Positions 48,734-59,536 of a DNA stretch of 64,000 nt are shown here, piece by piece. The stretch is taken from contig JAQFWX010000002.1 of the NCBI GenBank assembly GCA_027605045.1, forward strand, positions 248,001 to 312,000. The letters are read 5' to 3'. Every line of letters starts with the position of its first letter. Within the stretch, counting starts at the first letter, position 1. Both the position numbers and the translations under genes were made by a program. The notes under the pieces are model-generated. The model was not told where the DNA came from and did no database searches. It worked only from the letters and a program-made list of their open reading frames with translations. The DNA is from Phallus indusiatus (taxonomy: Eukaryota; Basidiomycota; Agaricomycetes; Phallales; Phallaceae).

Positions 48734-49933
48734 CTATTGATCTCCCTCAGTCGAGTTCCATTTTTCACCTGGACCCCGGTCCTCATCGACGGTATTCGTA
48801 CTGCCCCAAGCATCTGCATCACTCAAGTTGACATTGGTTGCACCCCATTCTTCACCATCGCCTGCATCTGCATTTTCATTACTGGTGGATTTGTCATTGA
48901 CGGTTCCCCACTCTTCCCCATCAGCGTCGGACACTTTCCCCTTAGGCTTTCCTTTTCAAACGCAGCAAATGTTACAATGGTTAATACTGATAAAGCGAGA
49001 AACATACGCGATTTTGACTTAGGCGTAATACCAGATTTTTGCATTTCCAGCTTTTTTTCTTCAAGACGGCTAAGAGGAAAACCTTTCCCAGCAGCTTCCG
49101 GCTGCTCTGAACTCTCATCCTTTTGTTGCTGGTCGCCCTCTTCCTTCCCTTCGTCCCAAGCTCTTTTTTGTTTCCAGTGTCCATCCTGTTTAGCAACATC
49201 CCATTCCCGATTCCCGATCTTATCCATTTTTCGTTTCGCATTTACTTCTCTCGTTTGATCGATTTGGGCTTGTAGTTTCCGGGTCCTGGCTTGCTTAGCA
49301 CGCTCCTCAGTCATGAGTGCCTGGAACGCATCTTCGTCCGCTTTAATTTGCTAGAAAATACGTGAGCTAGTAATGCAATGCAAGCTAGTGTATAAAATAA
49401 GCCACGCATACTTCACGGCGTTCCCGAATTTTCTCGTTTTGAGCCCGAATTTTCGCCATGCGTTCTTCCAAGGCGTCCTCGTCCATCCTCTCCTAATCGA
49501 AAGCTTGAATTGAAGACTCACTGTCATCCCAATAGGCATCACTCACTCTCGGGGCAGGTGCCATTGGGACATACCCACCTCTGCCTCGGCCACGGCCCCT
49601 GCCTCGACCGCCACCACCCTTCCTCGCTTTGGTATCGTCTTTCGGCTCGACCAGGACTCCATTCACTATGATCGGACCATCTCCAGCAGACTCTTCCTCG
49701 GCTCCCCAACCGGAGTCTCCTGTAGACATTTGCCCTCCCCATTCGGTTGTTGAGGTGGGCATTTCCCAACCTGAAGCATCCTGTGCTGCATCCGAAGGAT
49801 CTTTCCAATTGTTGGAAGAGTTACTAGTAGGCATCCAACCACTCTGATCCGGTGCCGATCCCCATCCGGTTGAGTCCAGCTCCTTTTCATCATCAAGTGT
49901 CGCATTTTGGCTTTCATTCGAATTATCCGCCAT
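48734..49933 (-). CDS. Uncharacterised RGG-box protein with GW/WG repeats
   Basis: No named family was recognised. The N-terminal third is acidic and rich in tryptophan next to glycine (STGWGSA, SGWM, SGWE, TEWGG, SGWGAEE), followed by an RGG/RG box (GGGGRGRGRGRGRGGY). The centre is a charged helix (ALEERMAKIRAQNEKIRERR ... TRKLQAQIDQTREVNAKRK). The C-terminus returns to WG motifs (EEWGTV, EEWGATN, DAWGST). Three introns are inferred: a 54-nt one after APAPR (gtgagt...gattag), one after RERRE and one after TPKSKS. The ATG at 49933 begins MADNSNESQ. RGG boxes usually bind RNA; GW/WG repeats can bind Argonaute, but neither role is shown. It is divergent from PGK, 140 bp away. Confidence 0.65.
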
Positions 49934-50073
49934 TCTGTTTCGGAACAAAGGCGAAGAGTGATACTTAAGAGCAAAGACCGGTCCTGCTTAGTCAGCATCT
50001 CCAAGATCGAAATGATATCAACGGGACGTCCATATCCGGATAAACCTTAGATCTCGCCCTTAGGCTCTTGATC

Positions 50074-51728
50074 ATGTCGTTGTCCTCCAAGTTGTCTATT
50101 ACGGATGTCGACCTCGAGAAAAAACGAGTGTTGATTAGAGTTGATTTCAACGTTCCGATTCAGGACGGGAAAATCACGAACACCGCTGTGAGTTTTATTA
50201 TGAATGCAGATTTGAGGGGAAGAATCAAGCCCATCGATTCATATAGCGCATTGTGGCCGCTGTGCCTACAATAAAGTATGCCTTAGAGCATGGTAACACT
50301 ATTTCGGTGTTGTTATTCCCCTTTATTCAACCAGACTGATAGAGATCAGGAGCAAAGGTAGTTACCCTTATGTCCCATCTCGGAAGGCCGGACGGCAAGG
50401 TAGTCAGTAAATATACTCTCGCACCCGTCGCTCAAGAACTCCAAAAAATCTTGAGTCGAGAAGTACTTTTTCTGCATGATTGTGTAGGGTCAGAAATTGA
50501 GAAGTCTGTCAACCAAGCTCCTGATGGGTCAGTTATCCTTCTCGAAAACCTTCGTTTCCACATCGAGGAAGAGGGGTCTGTCAAAGATAAAGAAGGGAAA
50601 AAAACCAAAGCTGACCCATCGGCCGTCGATAAGTTCAGACGTGAACTCACCGCCCTTGGCGACGTGTATATCAACGATGCGTTTGGCACGGCCCATAGAG
50701 CGCATTCGTCTATGGTTGGCATAGAACTTCCTCAAAGGGCGGCTGGTTTTTTGGTCAAGAAAGAATTGGATTATTTTGCGAAGGCCTTGGAAAACCCCGA
50801 ACCGCCATTCCTGGCTATACTCGGTGGTGCGAAAGTGTCGGATAAAATTCAGCTCATTGAAAACATGCTGGATAAAGTACATTATTTCCCTTTTGCCTTG
50901 CCACGTTTTCACTCAGACCTATTCTCACAGGTGAACTCTCTTATAATAACCGGTGGCATGGCATTTACCTTCAAAAAAACGCTTGAAGACGTTAAGGTGA
51001 GTGTTACCGCAAACTCTGGACTAGTCACTAACACCTCCCGTTCAATAAGATTGGTAACTCTCTCTTTGACGAAGCAGGTTCCGAAAAAGTTAAACAACTC
51101 ATTGAGAAGGCGAGGCAAAATAACGTCAAAATCGTGTTTCCTAAGGACTATATCATCGCAGATAAATTTGATAAGGACGCCAAGGTATAAATTACAGTTT
51201 AATCTGCATCCATGAGCTTATGCTCCGGTATTCGCAGTCTGACTATGCCGATGATAAAACTGGGATACCTGATGGTTGGATGGGGCTCGACGTAGGTAAA
51301 GAAAGCCGTAAGCTATACAGAGATACCGTTTTAGAGTCAAAAACAATTCTTTGGAACGGGTGCGTCACATTTTTGGGGTAATATCTCGGACTATCTGTAA
51401 CAGCTGTCTAGACCTTGTGGTGTTTTTGAGTTCCCGGCTTTCGCAGAAGGCTCCAAAGATTTGTTAGCCGCCGCGATTGAAGCATCTAAGAAAGGAGCTA
51501 CGGTTATTGTTGGAGGTGGTGATACCGCCACCCTTGTAGCACAGTTTGGTGGTGAGAATGAGCTTGCTCATATTAGTACTGGCGGTGGAGCAAGTTTGGA
51601 GTTGCTTGAAGGAAAGGTGAGGCCCCATGCTCGCACTGTCTAGTCCCACATTTTGTTCATGTACGTGGACAAAAACTGATTGTAAACCCTAGAAACTTCC
51701 CGGCGTTGCTGCACTAAGCGACAAATGA
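50074..51728 (+). CDS. PGK1: Phosphoglycerate kinase
   Basis: This glycolytic enzyme transfers phosphate from 1,3-bisphosphoglycerate to ADP. It has the substrate-binding start [77 protein letters not shown], the hinge segment [13 protein letters not shown] and the nucleotide-site run [11 protein letters not shown] ... [14 protein letters not shown]. Seven short introns interrupt it; the final exon adds [11 protein letters not shown], with stop at 51726-51728. The spliced length is about 415 residues, as expected. The first intron (gtgagt...catatag) joins ITNTA to [16 protein letters not shown]. Confidence 0.95.
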
Positions 51729-51818
51729 CCAAAGATCGGACCAATGTAAAAACTAAGTTACTTGAATGTAGACCGCGTTTAGAGCAATATGTATTTTTTT
51801 GAATAACAGCTATAGATT

Positions 51819-53314
51819 TCACGACCGTGGCTGATTTACAGGTGAATTTGGTTTCCCTGTTGTGATCCAAGCCTGGAGATTTGAAAGTATTTCTTTTTCG
51901 CTGTCAAGCGGGACGCGCGTAGTGGCCGCCCCCCAGTGCTGATTGGTCATGAGATACACGAGTGATAAGATAAAAGATTTCCTCACCGGAAGAAGGCTAC
52001 ATCGATCACATTTTAAGAGCTTTAATGGCAATTAGTGAACTAAAGCGAAGGTTTTTTTAAAGACATTACCCAGGGATGAACGACTGGTTCTTTTTCGAAA
52101 ACCTGAAATAACTACAGCTCCGGGTGATACTGGAACCAATGGAGTACTCACATCTAATCCTACACGACAAACTTTCCCTGACTGCATAGCCCTAACAAGA
52201 GCTTCTTCATCAATAACTTAAGGCAAATTTAGAAATGTTATTTTTATCGAATGAAAAGACAAGCAAACCAGATCCTCTACTAGTATTGATAATGAAAACA
52301 TTGTCTTTCATCTGTTTGAATTGGTCGTCTGAAAGCATATGACGGGTTTCGTCTGTCAATGGAGTGTGCAGGGATATGACGTCTGCTTTTCCGATTAACT
52401 CGTCAAAAGCGACATATCTAGCCTGGCCTTCCTCTGTTTTGCCAGTGGAGATAAGCATTGAAAGACGGTCGAAAAAAAGAGGCATACGCACCCTCAGGGG
52501 GAAGTCGATGTCGATTGTTGTAAATGACTGTCATGCCAAGAGCCTCAGCCTGTTTCTGCACAATCTGCCACGCGAAATAATAAATATGTTCCATCCTTTC
52601 CCGTATCCAACAATCCAAATATTCACCTTTCCAATGGTCCCTAGTCCTACAATTCCTAACGTTAAATCTCGAATGTCTGGTGTAGACTGCAGCCCTTCCC
52701 TCCAGCGACCAGCCTTTACACATGCTTCTGCTTTGCTAGCATCACGGACGACCTGCAAGGAAAAATTAAAATGTGTGAGCACTGATAGGCAAAGTGAAAT
52801 ACCTGTAGAATTAGCATAGTCGTTGTAGTCGCGGTGGGGCTTAAAGATCACGGTTGACAGTCGAAAAGCAGACAAGTTAAACAGGAGTGAACATACACAG
52901 ACACGGACTGAGGGTTATTTGCAAAGTATATGCCATGGTGGGTCATGTAACCGACGTCCACTATCGAGAAGAGACGAAATGAAGAGATGCTTGAAATACG
53001 AACACATTATATAAAACTATCTTTCACTCACCATCATCATACCCAGCTCCCGGCTCTGTTACAAATTTGAGATAAGGTAAAAGGATTCCAATAACTTCTT
53101 CATTTAATGGTCGAAGTGTGTGGGTGAGGGATACCAGGGCAGAATACCGGGCACAGGGGAGGCTCTTTATGCTCTGGATTAACTGTGAGCGCGTTGCACT
53201 TGGATCTGGGGCGAGAACGTGCACGGCGTGTCCAGCGCATCGTAATCTCTCGAGCTGCACTGCCAATGAAGGAGACACATCCCCAACAACAAGGACTGAA
53301 ACCGGAGGAGACAT
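51819..53314 (-). CDS. D-isomer-specific 2-hydroxyacid dehydrogenase
   Basis: This is an NAD(P)-dependent oxidoreductase that reduces 2-keto acids such as glyoxylate or hydroxypyruvate. The N-terminal substrate domain (SVLVVGDVSPSLAVQLERL ... FVTEPGAGYDD) is followed by the Rossmann motif LGIVGLGTIGK, the DVISLHTPLTDETRHML block, NTSRG (catalytic Arg), a VFEKEP block (catalytic Glu) and, after two introns, LLPHWGAATTRVPLDSEKE, which carries the catalytic His. The C-terminus is TGKPNSPVNQPRS (stop 51819-51821). The product is about 370 residues. Closest in type to fungal glyoxylate/hydroxypyruvate reductases; exact substrate not determinable here. Confidence 0.86.
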
Positions 53315-53517
53315 GGGAGAGATAGCGAGGGAAAATGAGAATGTATCATATATTTCGGCGGAGTCCTTGCGTGTATATGCCGCGTGTGACGGTAATTAAG
53401 ATTTCGGCATTACATAAGTGCCGCGTCTGAGCTCAGATATTACCCAGCTCCCACAAGTTACAACGTCGGAACTTCACTCTTAATCAGCTCCTCCAACGAG
53501 CGTGCTCTCTTGCATCC

Positions 53518-56500
53518 ATGTCTCTCGTCAATCCAACTCCAGATGAACAGTCTCTCATTTCAGCTATTTTTTCTATTGCAGATCCTCAAAATTTAGGCAT
53601 CATCACCGGTGACGCGGCTGTCAAAGTCCTCTCCGGTGCTAATCTCTCTAACTCGGTCTTGGGCGAAGTTTGGTCCCTAGCCGACAAGGAAAACAACGGC
53701 TTTCTGACAAGAAATGGTGTTGCTGTTGCTGTAAGGCTTATTGGCTATGCACAGAAGGGCCAGTCTATCTCGGATACTGACTTACTATCAAAACGTCGGC
53801 TCATTCACATCTCTCTCTCTCTCTTCGTCTTTGTTGATTCGTATCTTTGCCGTTTCCAGCTGGGCCTCTTGCTCTCATCGAAGGCATACTTACTTCTCCA
53901 AAACCTTCGTCAACCCAATCCGAAACCTCATTGCCTCCCCTCACACAACAAGACAAAACCAAGTTTCTCAAGCTATTTGTCAGCTGTGGTCCATCCAATG
54001 GCTTGTTAAGTAGTAAGAATACACCCCTTTTCCGCGATATTAGTTACTTCATTGTTTGACAGGCGATAAGGCCCGAGATGTCTTCGTTAAATCCAATCTT
54101 CCCTATGAAAAGCTTTCTCAAATTTGGTAATTCAGCCTCGCGTGCGTCTCATTGACTCTAAAGACATTCTTTAGGAACCTTGCGGATTCCAAAACTCGGG
54201 GTGCCCTGGATGCAACTGACTTTATCATCGGAATGTACTTCCTTCAACTTTGCATGACCTCACCGTCGTCTGTACTTCCATCAACATTACCTTCTTCACT
54301 ATACGAGCAAGCATCGCTCACACCTGACTCCTCCATTAAGACTGTTACTTCCCATACAACCGGTAACAGTTTTTCAGGATCTCCGGCATCAACGCATGTG
54401 CCTATATCAATTCTGAAGCACTCCACCGGACAATCATCGTCTGTTGCCGTCCCAGGGGCCGTCCGTCCTCAATACACAGGCCAGCATTCTACTTCCGGGT
54501 CTCCTGGGCCTACTACTCGTATAACCCAAGTGGAATCATTTTCTCAAACAAGAGCGTCTACGGACATTATCTTTGATCAATTGGACACTCAACGTAAAGG
54601 ATACATCGAGGCGGACGTGGCCGTTCCATTTATGATTAAGACAGGATTGTCATCCACAGATTTGGCGCAAATATGGTATGCTATCTGCGCGTCAACTCAT
54701 ATCATGGCTATGGCTGAAATATTTTGATCTTATAAAATTAGGGATCTTGCCGACATGAATAACGATGGTCGACTCACCCGTACGGGTTTTGCAGTTGCGA
54801 TGCGTCTCATCAATTCTAAAATAGCAGGATCGGAAATTCCACAAACCCTACCTCCGAACTTCGCATCTTCACCTACCCCGTCCCAGCTTCAATTCTCAAA
54901 GCCCACTCCTGTCAGCGACCTTGATCTGCTCATTGATACCCCCTCCTTACCCACAGTTCGGCAACATGTGACGGGAAGTAGTCATCAATGGAATTCTCAA
55001 AATGGTACATTTGCAAATGCCTCTGTTTCTCCGGCTGCGCACTCGCAACCACAACAATCTCCTATTTCAATCAGGGATCCAGCTCTCCCTGCTTTAGCTC
55101 GTTAGTATTCTCTCTTTTCAGTCTCACTTGTTCGAAACAAACATGCATAAAACCTTTTAGAAACTTTCGATCTCCTGGGTGATGAAGAAGACAATAAGGC
55201 TGCTGTCCCAGACCACTCTGTCGAGATTGGAAATATACAAAATCAGCTATCCTCCACGACTCGCTCACTTGACATTGCCAAAACGGAGAAACAGTCTGCC
55301 GGAAAAACTGTTCAACAGCAAGCTGAAGAATTGGCACAGCTGCAAACTCAATTAGCTACCGCTCGGGCTTCGTATGAGATGGAGACGAAACTGTTAGCTG
55401 ATCTCCGCGACCGAACTCTGACCCAGCAAGTGGATATTGCGAAGATTAGAGGAGAATTGATTACTGCTGAAGGCGAGCTTAGTGCTGTTAAGGTCGAAAG
55501 AAACGATATTCAAAGCGGACTGTTAAGAGATAAGGAAGAAGTTAGAGAGTTACAGCGGAGGCTGAAAGAAGTTGGCACGGAAACCGAAACTTACAAAGCC
55601 GAGCTTGAAAAACTGAAAAGAGACGCGAGACAACAAAAAGGTCTTTTGGCTATTGCGAAAAAACAGCTTGCCACGGCGGAGTCAGAAAAGTTGAAGGTTC
55701 ACAAAGAAATCGAAGCTACAGAGGCCGAACTGGATGCCATTTCGAAAGAAAGGTCTCTCACCGAAACAAAGATATCCGAATTGACTGTAGTATCAGCAGA
55801 AAATCTCTCGAATCCCCTGGTCGAAGATACGTCCGAAAGTACGGAACGTGTGTTGAGTCCTGTACCATCTGTTGTCGCTGCGGCTATACCCCTTCCTCTC
55901 ACACCAGTTTCGACTTCGACTTCGCCTCCTGCCCCTCGTCAATCCACCAATCCATTTGACTTGTTGATACTTGGCACAGACGGCTTCACCGACATCAAAG
56001 ATTCTGTTACCTCCCCATCCGTGCATGCTGATTTTGTTTCTCCGATTGATACGGAATCCCCATCGTTCGTCCCTATACTCACAAATAAAGATGTCGCGGA
56101 ACTCCACGCAGAAGAAGCTAGGCACACTCCTACTGAGGAACAGTTATTTGAAGGAGGTTTTCCGTCATCCGAAATTGCTGCTCTGCCGAAAAATGTCATC
56201 GGGACATCTGTAGAAGAACCACTCTCACCCTTACACGAGATTGAGGATGACTCTTCTGACAGCGAGGACGAAGAACCCTTGTCTAATGTCAAGGAAAAGG
56301 TTTTGAAAGCAGCCAATGGGACTGTATCCCAGGCGCATGAGTCGGAGACAGAAGTGAATAGTTTCCGTATCTCAGAACCTTCACACGGCAATACGTTCGA
56401 CTTGCCCGTGTCAAATGCTGTTGAGGCGCTTTCAAAATCTGAACCAACCCAAGCTCAAACCAATTCCTCATTCGCAGATGATCCATTTGGTGTAGCTATT

Positions 56501-57615
56501 CCCCCAAGCAGCCCGACTATGCCCTTTGATGATGAACATTTACCCTCCAGTAAAGTAACTTTTGAATCCTCGACACACCCTGCCACGATCAAAGATTTCG
56601 ATGAAGGCTTTAGCAATATACCGCAGCCTAACAAAGAAGTTTCATTTGATTCCAAATTCGAGTCTCACTTTGAAGACTTCTTCGATTTCACGAAAATTGC
56701 TGCGGAGGGTGAGCAACGGAAGATTGAACCACATGTTCTCAATCAGGTCAGCGAGTCTCCCATGCCGGACCTCCCCTCGCCTACCTCCAATGAGCTCGCT
56801 GAAAACAGCAATGTGTTAAATCCTCATCCCACTCTCATTAATGATACACTTTCTTTTGTGGCGCATCAACCGCAGATCACTTTCGATGATATATTACAAC
56901 TCTCAGCGAAATCAACGACCGATGACACACAAGCCGTGTCCTCCACCCCCACAAACGTCCAACAAGAAGGCGCTATATCTCCCCCTAGTATTGAGAATCA
57001 ACCTATCGTTTCTTCGGCTTCACAAACAACAAAAAATACTAATCCGTTTCCTCTATCGTTCTCTAATGAGATTGAATCTCGGGCAATCTCTAACTCCTCT
57101 CCAATCCCCAGACGATCCAATTCACCACCAATCAGACCATCTTCACCGCCTCGCCAACCTCGAGTCTCCATTGGACTGTCAAAAAATAGTCCACCCGGAG
57201 CCTCATCTCCTAAATCTAAACCGTCTGGATCGGGCCCTAAGGTTTCTGAGAAGACACCAGAAAACCCTCCAAAGCACAAACTGGTGAGCTTTTTTTTTTT
57301 ACCTCCTTTTCACCTCCTTCATCGACAATTGTTCAGATTCGGCTTTTTGGAAAGAAGGACAAAAAAGACAAGGACGAAAAACGTAATCCACCGAAGCACC
57401 AGGGACAGAGCCTTGATTCGCAGCAAGTCATACCATCCTTTGCTGAGCCTTTTGCAACTGGGATCGCGACTGGAACCCCTGCCAGTGATGATGATGTTGA
57501 AGCAGTAAAACAGCTGTCTGCTATGGGATTTTCAAGACCACAAGCCGTTGCTGCTTTGGAGGCTCACGGGTATGACATGCAACAAGCATTGAACAGCCTT
57601 TTGGGGGCTTCGTAG
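53518..57615 (+). CDS. EDE1: EH-domain endocytic scaffold, Ede1/Eps15-like
   Basis: Ede1/Eps15 is an early clathrin-endocytosis scaffold that binds NPF-containing adaptors and ubiquitin. Three EH domains are visible: one at the N-terminus (LGEVWSLADKENNGFLTRNG), a second across 54000-54240 (KLSQIWNLADSKTRGALDATD) and a third across 54545-54820 (DLADMNNDGRLTRTGFAVAMRL, calcium-loop-like). A long coiled coil runs from about 55250 to 55780. The remainder is disordered, acidic and Ser/Pro-rich with several NPF/DPF-type tripeptides (STNPFDLL, ADDPFGVA, TNPFPLS). The C-terminus is a UBA domain (VKQLSAMGFSRPQAVAALEAHG). The total is about 1,250 residues; the start MSLVNPTPDEQ is the first ATG. Confidence 0.9.
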
Positions 57616-57960
57616 AATCCCTATTGAGAAGGGGGATTTATGCATGACTTTGATGATTATTTATGCTGTTAAGCGAATTATTTTGAATTGTTCTGGAAAA
57701 GTTATAAAGCTGTAGTATAATCCTAATATCTTTCCTTTCTCTTATACCATTGTCTTTTTCAATGCCAACCTGTGCTCGTGTAAGAAGTCCTTTGTTTCGA
57801 AGAATGCTGGAGAATGGATCTCAGGCTCAGGGGATCACCGGTAAACTGCAGCCTGCTTGAGCGCGTGGGAGTTATCAAACCGCAACCGGCTGCAGTGTCT
57901 CACTCTAGTCCATATAAAATCTGTTCAAAATATATACGTATACAACATTCCCTGCCAGCT
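57616..57960. other. Intergenic region between EDE1-like and phosphodiesterase genes
   Basis: This 345-bp spacer holds the 3' end of the EH-protein transcript (AT-rich to about 57770) and the promoter of the downstream phosphodiesterase. The phosphodiesterase frame is open upstream to an ATG at 57814 without similarity to the family, so this stretch is probably 5' UTR or promoter. Nothing else was recognised. Confidence 0.4.
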
Positions 57961-59352
57961 ATGAGACCGTCTTTTTCATTTTTCGTGCTTGGCTCGGGGG
58001 GCGGCCCGTTTGAAACCAATCTTTCTTCGTGAGTAGTATTCTTGTAATCTCAAATTTGAACATGGCCGGATCTCTGACGCGGTGATACGGGCCTGTTTAT
58101 TAATTATCTTCATCATTTGCACGTAGCTACTTATGCAAAACATTCGATTCCAGCTGGCAGGAAGGCGTATTTGCTATTGAAGCTGGTTGGTTGGATTTTC
58201 ATTTATCGCCCCAAAAATGATCAGGTTTTGAAAATAAACATCCATTGATAAACATGAAAGGTTCTGGAGTCGGGATGTTTCGGCAGCTGCTTCTTGACAA
58301 GCCAGCACTACTGGCCTATTTCGGTTTCGAACCTTCTTCAAATCCCACATCGGCTGCTCTAAATATATTCTCCTCAATCCAGTGACGTATTTAAAAATTG
58401 TGTCAATGTTGGGTCTAGTATCTGATGGCAGCTTTCAAGTTCCTATTTCATAACACATGCCCACCTGGATCATATAAGGTGAAGCGGTACCTAACACTGG
58501 GGTTTCCTGTTATTAACAAGCTCACACGGCCATTCTCCCTTTCTCTCTCTCTTGATAGTGGACTAGTCTTATCAGCGGGCACGTTTCCCAAAAAACGTCG
58601 ACAGCGCATTTCAGCACTAGGCAATGTGCTCGAAGATATAGAACAGGTATTCTCCGGGAAGATTTGGCCCAAGTTGGCCAACAGGAATGAGCAAGACATC
58701 AATGATAATATCAATTACCTATTGACACGGTTTGAAATTTTTTCTGGTGTTGAGATATCAACAGACCCAATCGAAATTTCGTTTTAGATTGCAAGAATCC
58801 CAGTACCAACAATTCTCTCCTAATATATCCGTCTGCGCCATGCCTCTATCACATGGCAGAAGTTCCTCACATCCGAAACAAGTACACCAGTCCTCGGCCT
58901 TTTTTTTCAGAAATGATCAAACAAAACAGCAATTTCTGTTTTTGGGCGATGTCGAGCCTGATTCACTTTCCTTGAAGCCCCAGACTCTTGCTGTTTGGAG
59001 AGCAGCCGCTCCCTTAATACCTCATGAACTCAATGCTATATTTCTAGAATGCTCTTGGACACTGGACCGCGAAGATGCGTTACTTTATGGACATCTCTCA
59101 CCCAAGCACGTCATTGCAGAGCTGGAAGTCCTCGCTCGTGAAATAACAGCCGTCAATCGGAGATCATATAAGAGGCCTTTGCGCGGTTTGAAGCTATGTG
59201 TCATGCACTGCAAAGCGGACACGGATGGGGACTCAGATACCGCTCTGAAGATTGTTTCTCAGCTTCAAACCCTTGCCCGACAGCGAAAAATGGACTTGGA
59301 AATAATCCCGGTGGTGCAAGGCATGTGCATAGGTATGCGATGTCATCCATAA
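57961..59352 (+). CDS. PDE1: Class II (PDE1-type) cyclic-nucleotide phosphodiesterase
   Basis: This is the low-affinity cAMP phosphodiesterase of fungi, a metallo-beta-lactamase-fold enzyme that lowers cAMP. Splicing small exons gives SFFVLGSGGGPFETNLSSYL, then GVFAIEAGSGVGMFRQLL, the metal-binding class II signature ITHAHLDHI at about 58449-58477 across two introns, SGLVLSAGTFPKKRRQ, CAMPLSHGR, FLFLGDVEPDSLS, IFLECSWTLDREDALLYGHLSP and LKLCVMHCKAD. The HxHxDH metal site is intact. The start ATG at 57961 fits the conserved N-terminus. The frame ends at 59350-59352, though a further exon after MCIG cannot be excluded. About 350 residues. Confidence 0.87.
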
Positions 59353-59536
59353 TTCAAACATAATACAACTATTGCTAAAAGAAAAGATGAATATCAGACA
59401 TTTGAAAGAATATGTTGGCTTATACATATAGATGGTTGAGGAAGTGCGAAGGATTATTTTTTAGAGAAAAGAAAAACCGTGATTGAGTGAGCAAAGACAC
59501 GGGAAGAAGGCGAGCGAGGTACAAACAACAACATCA

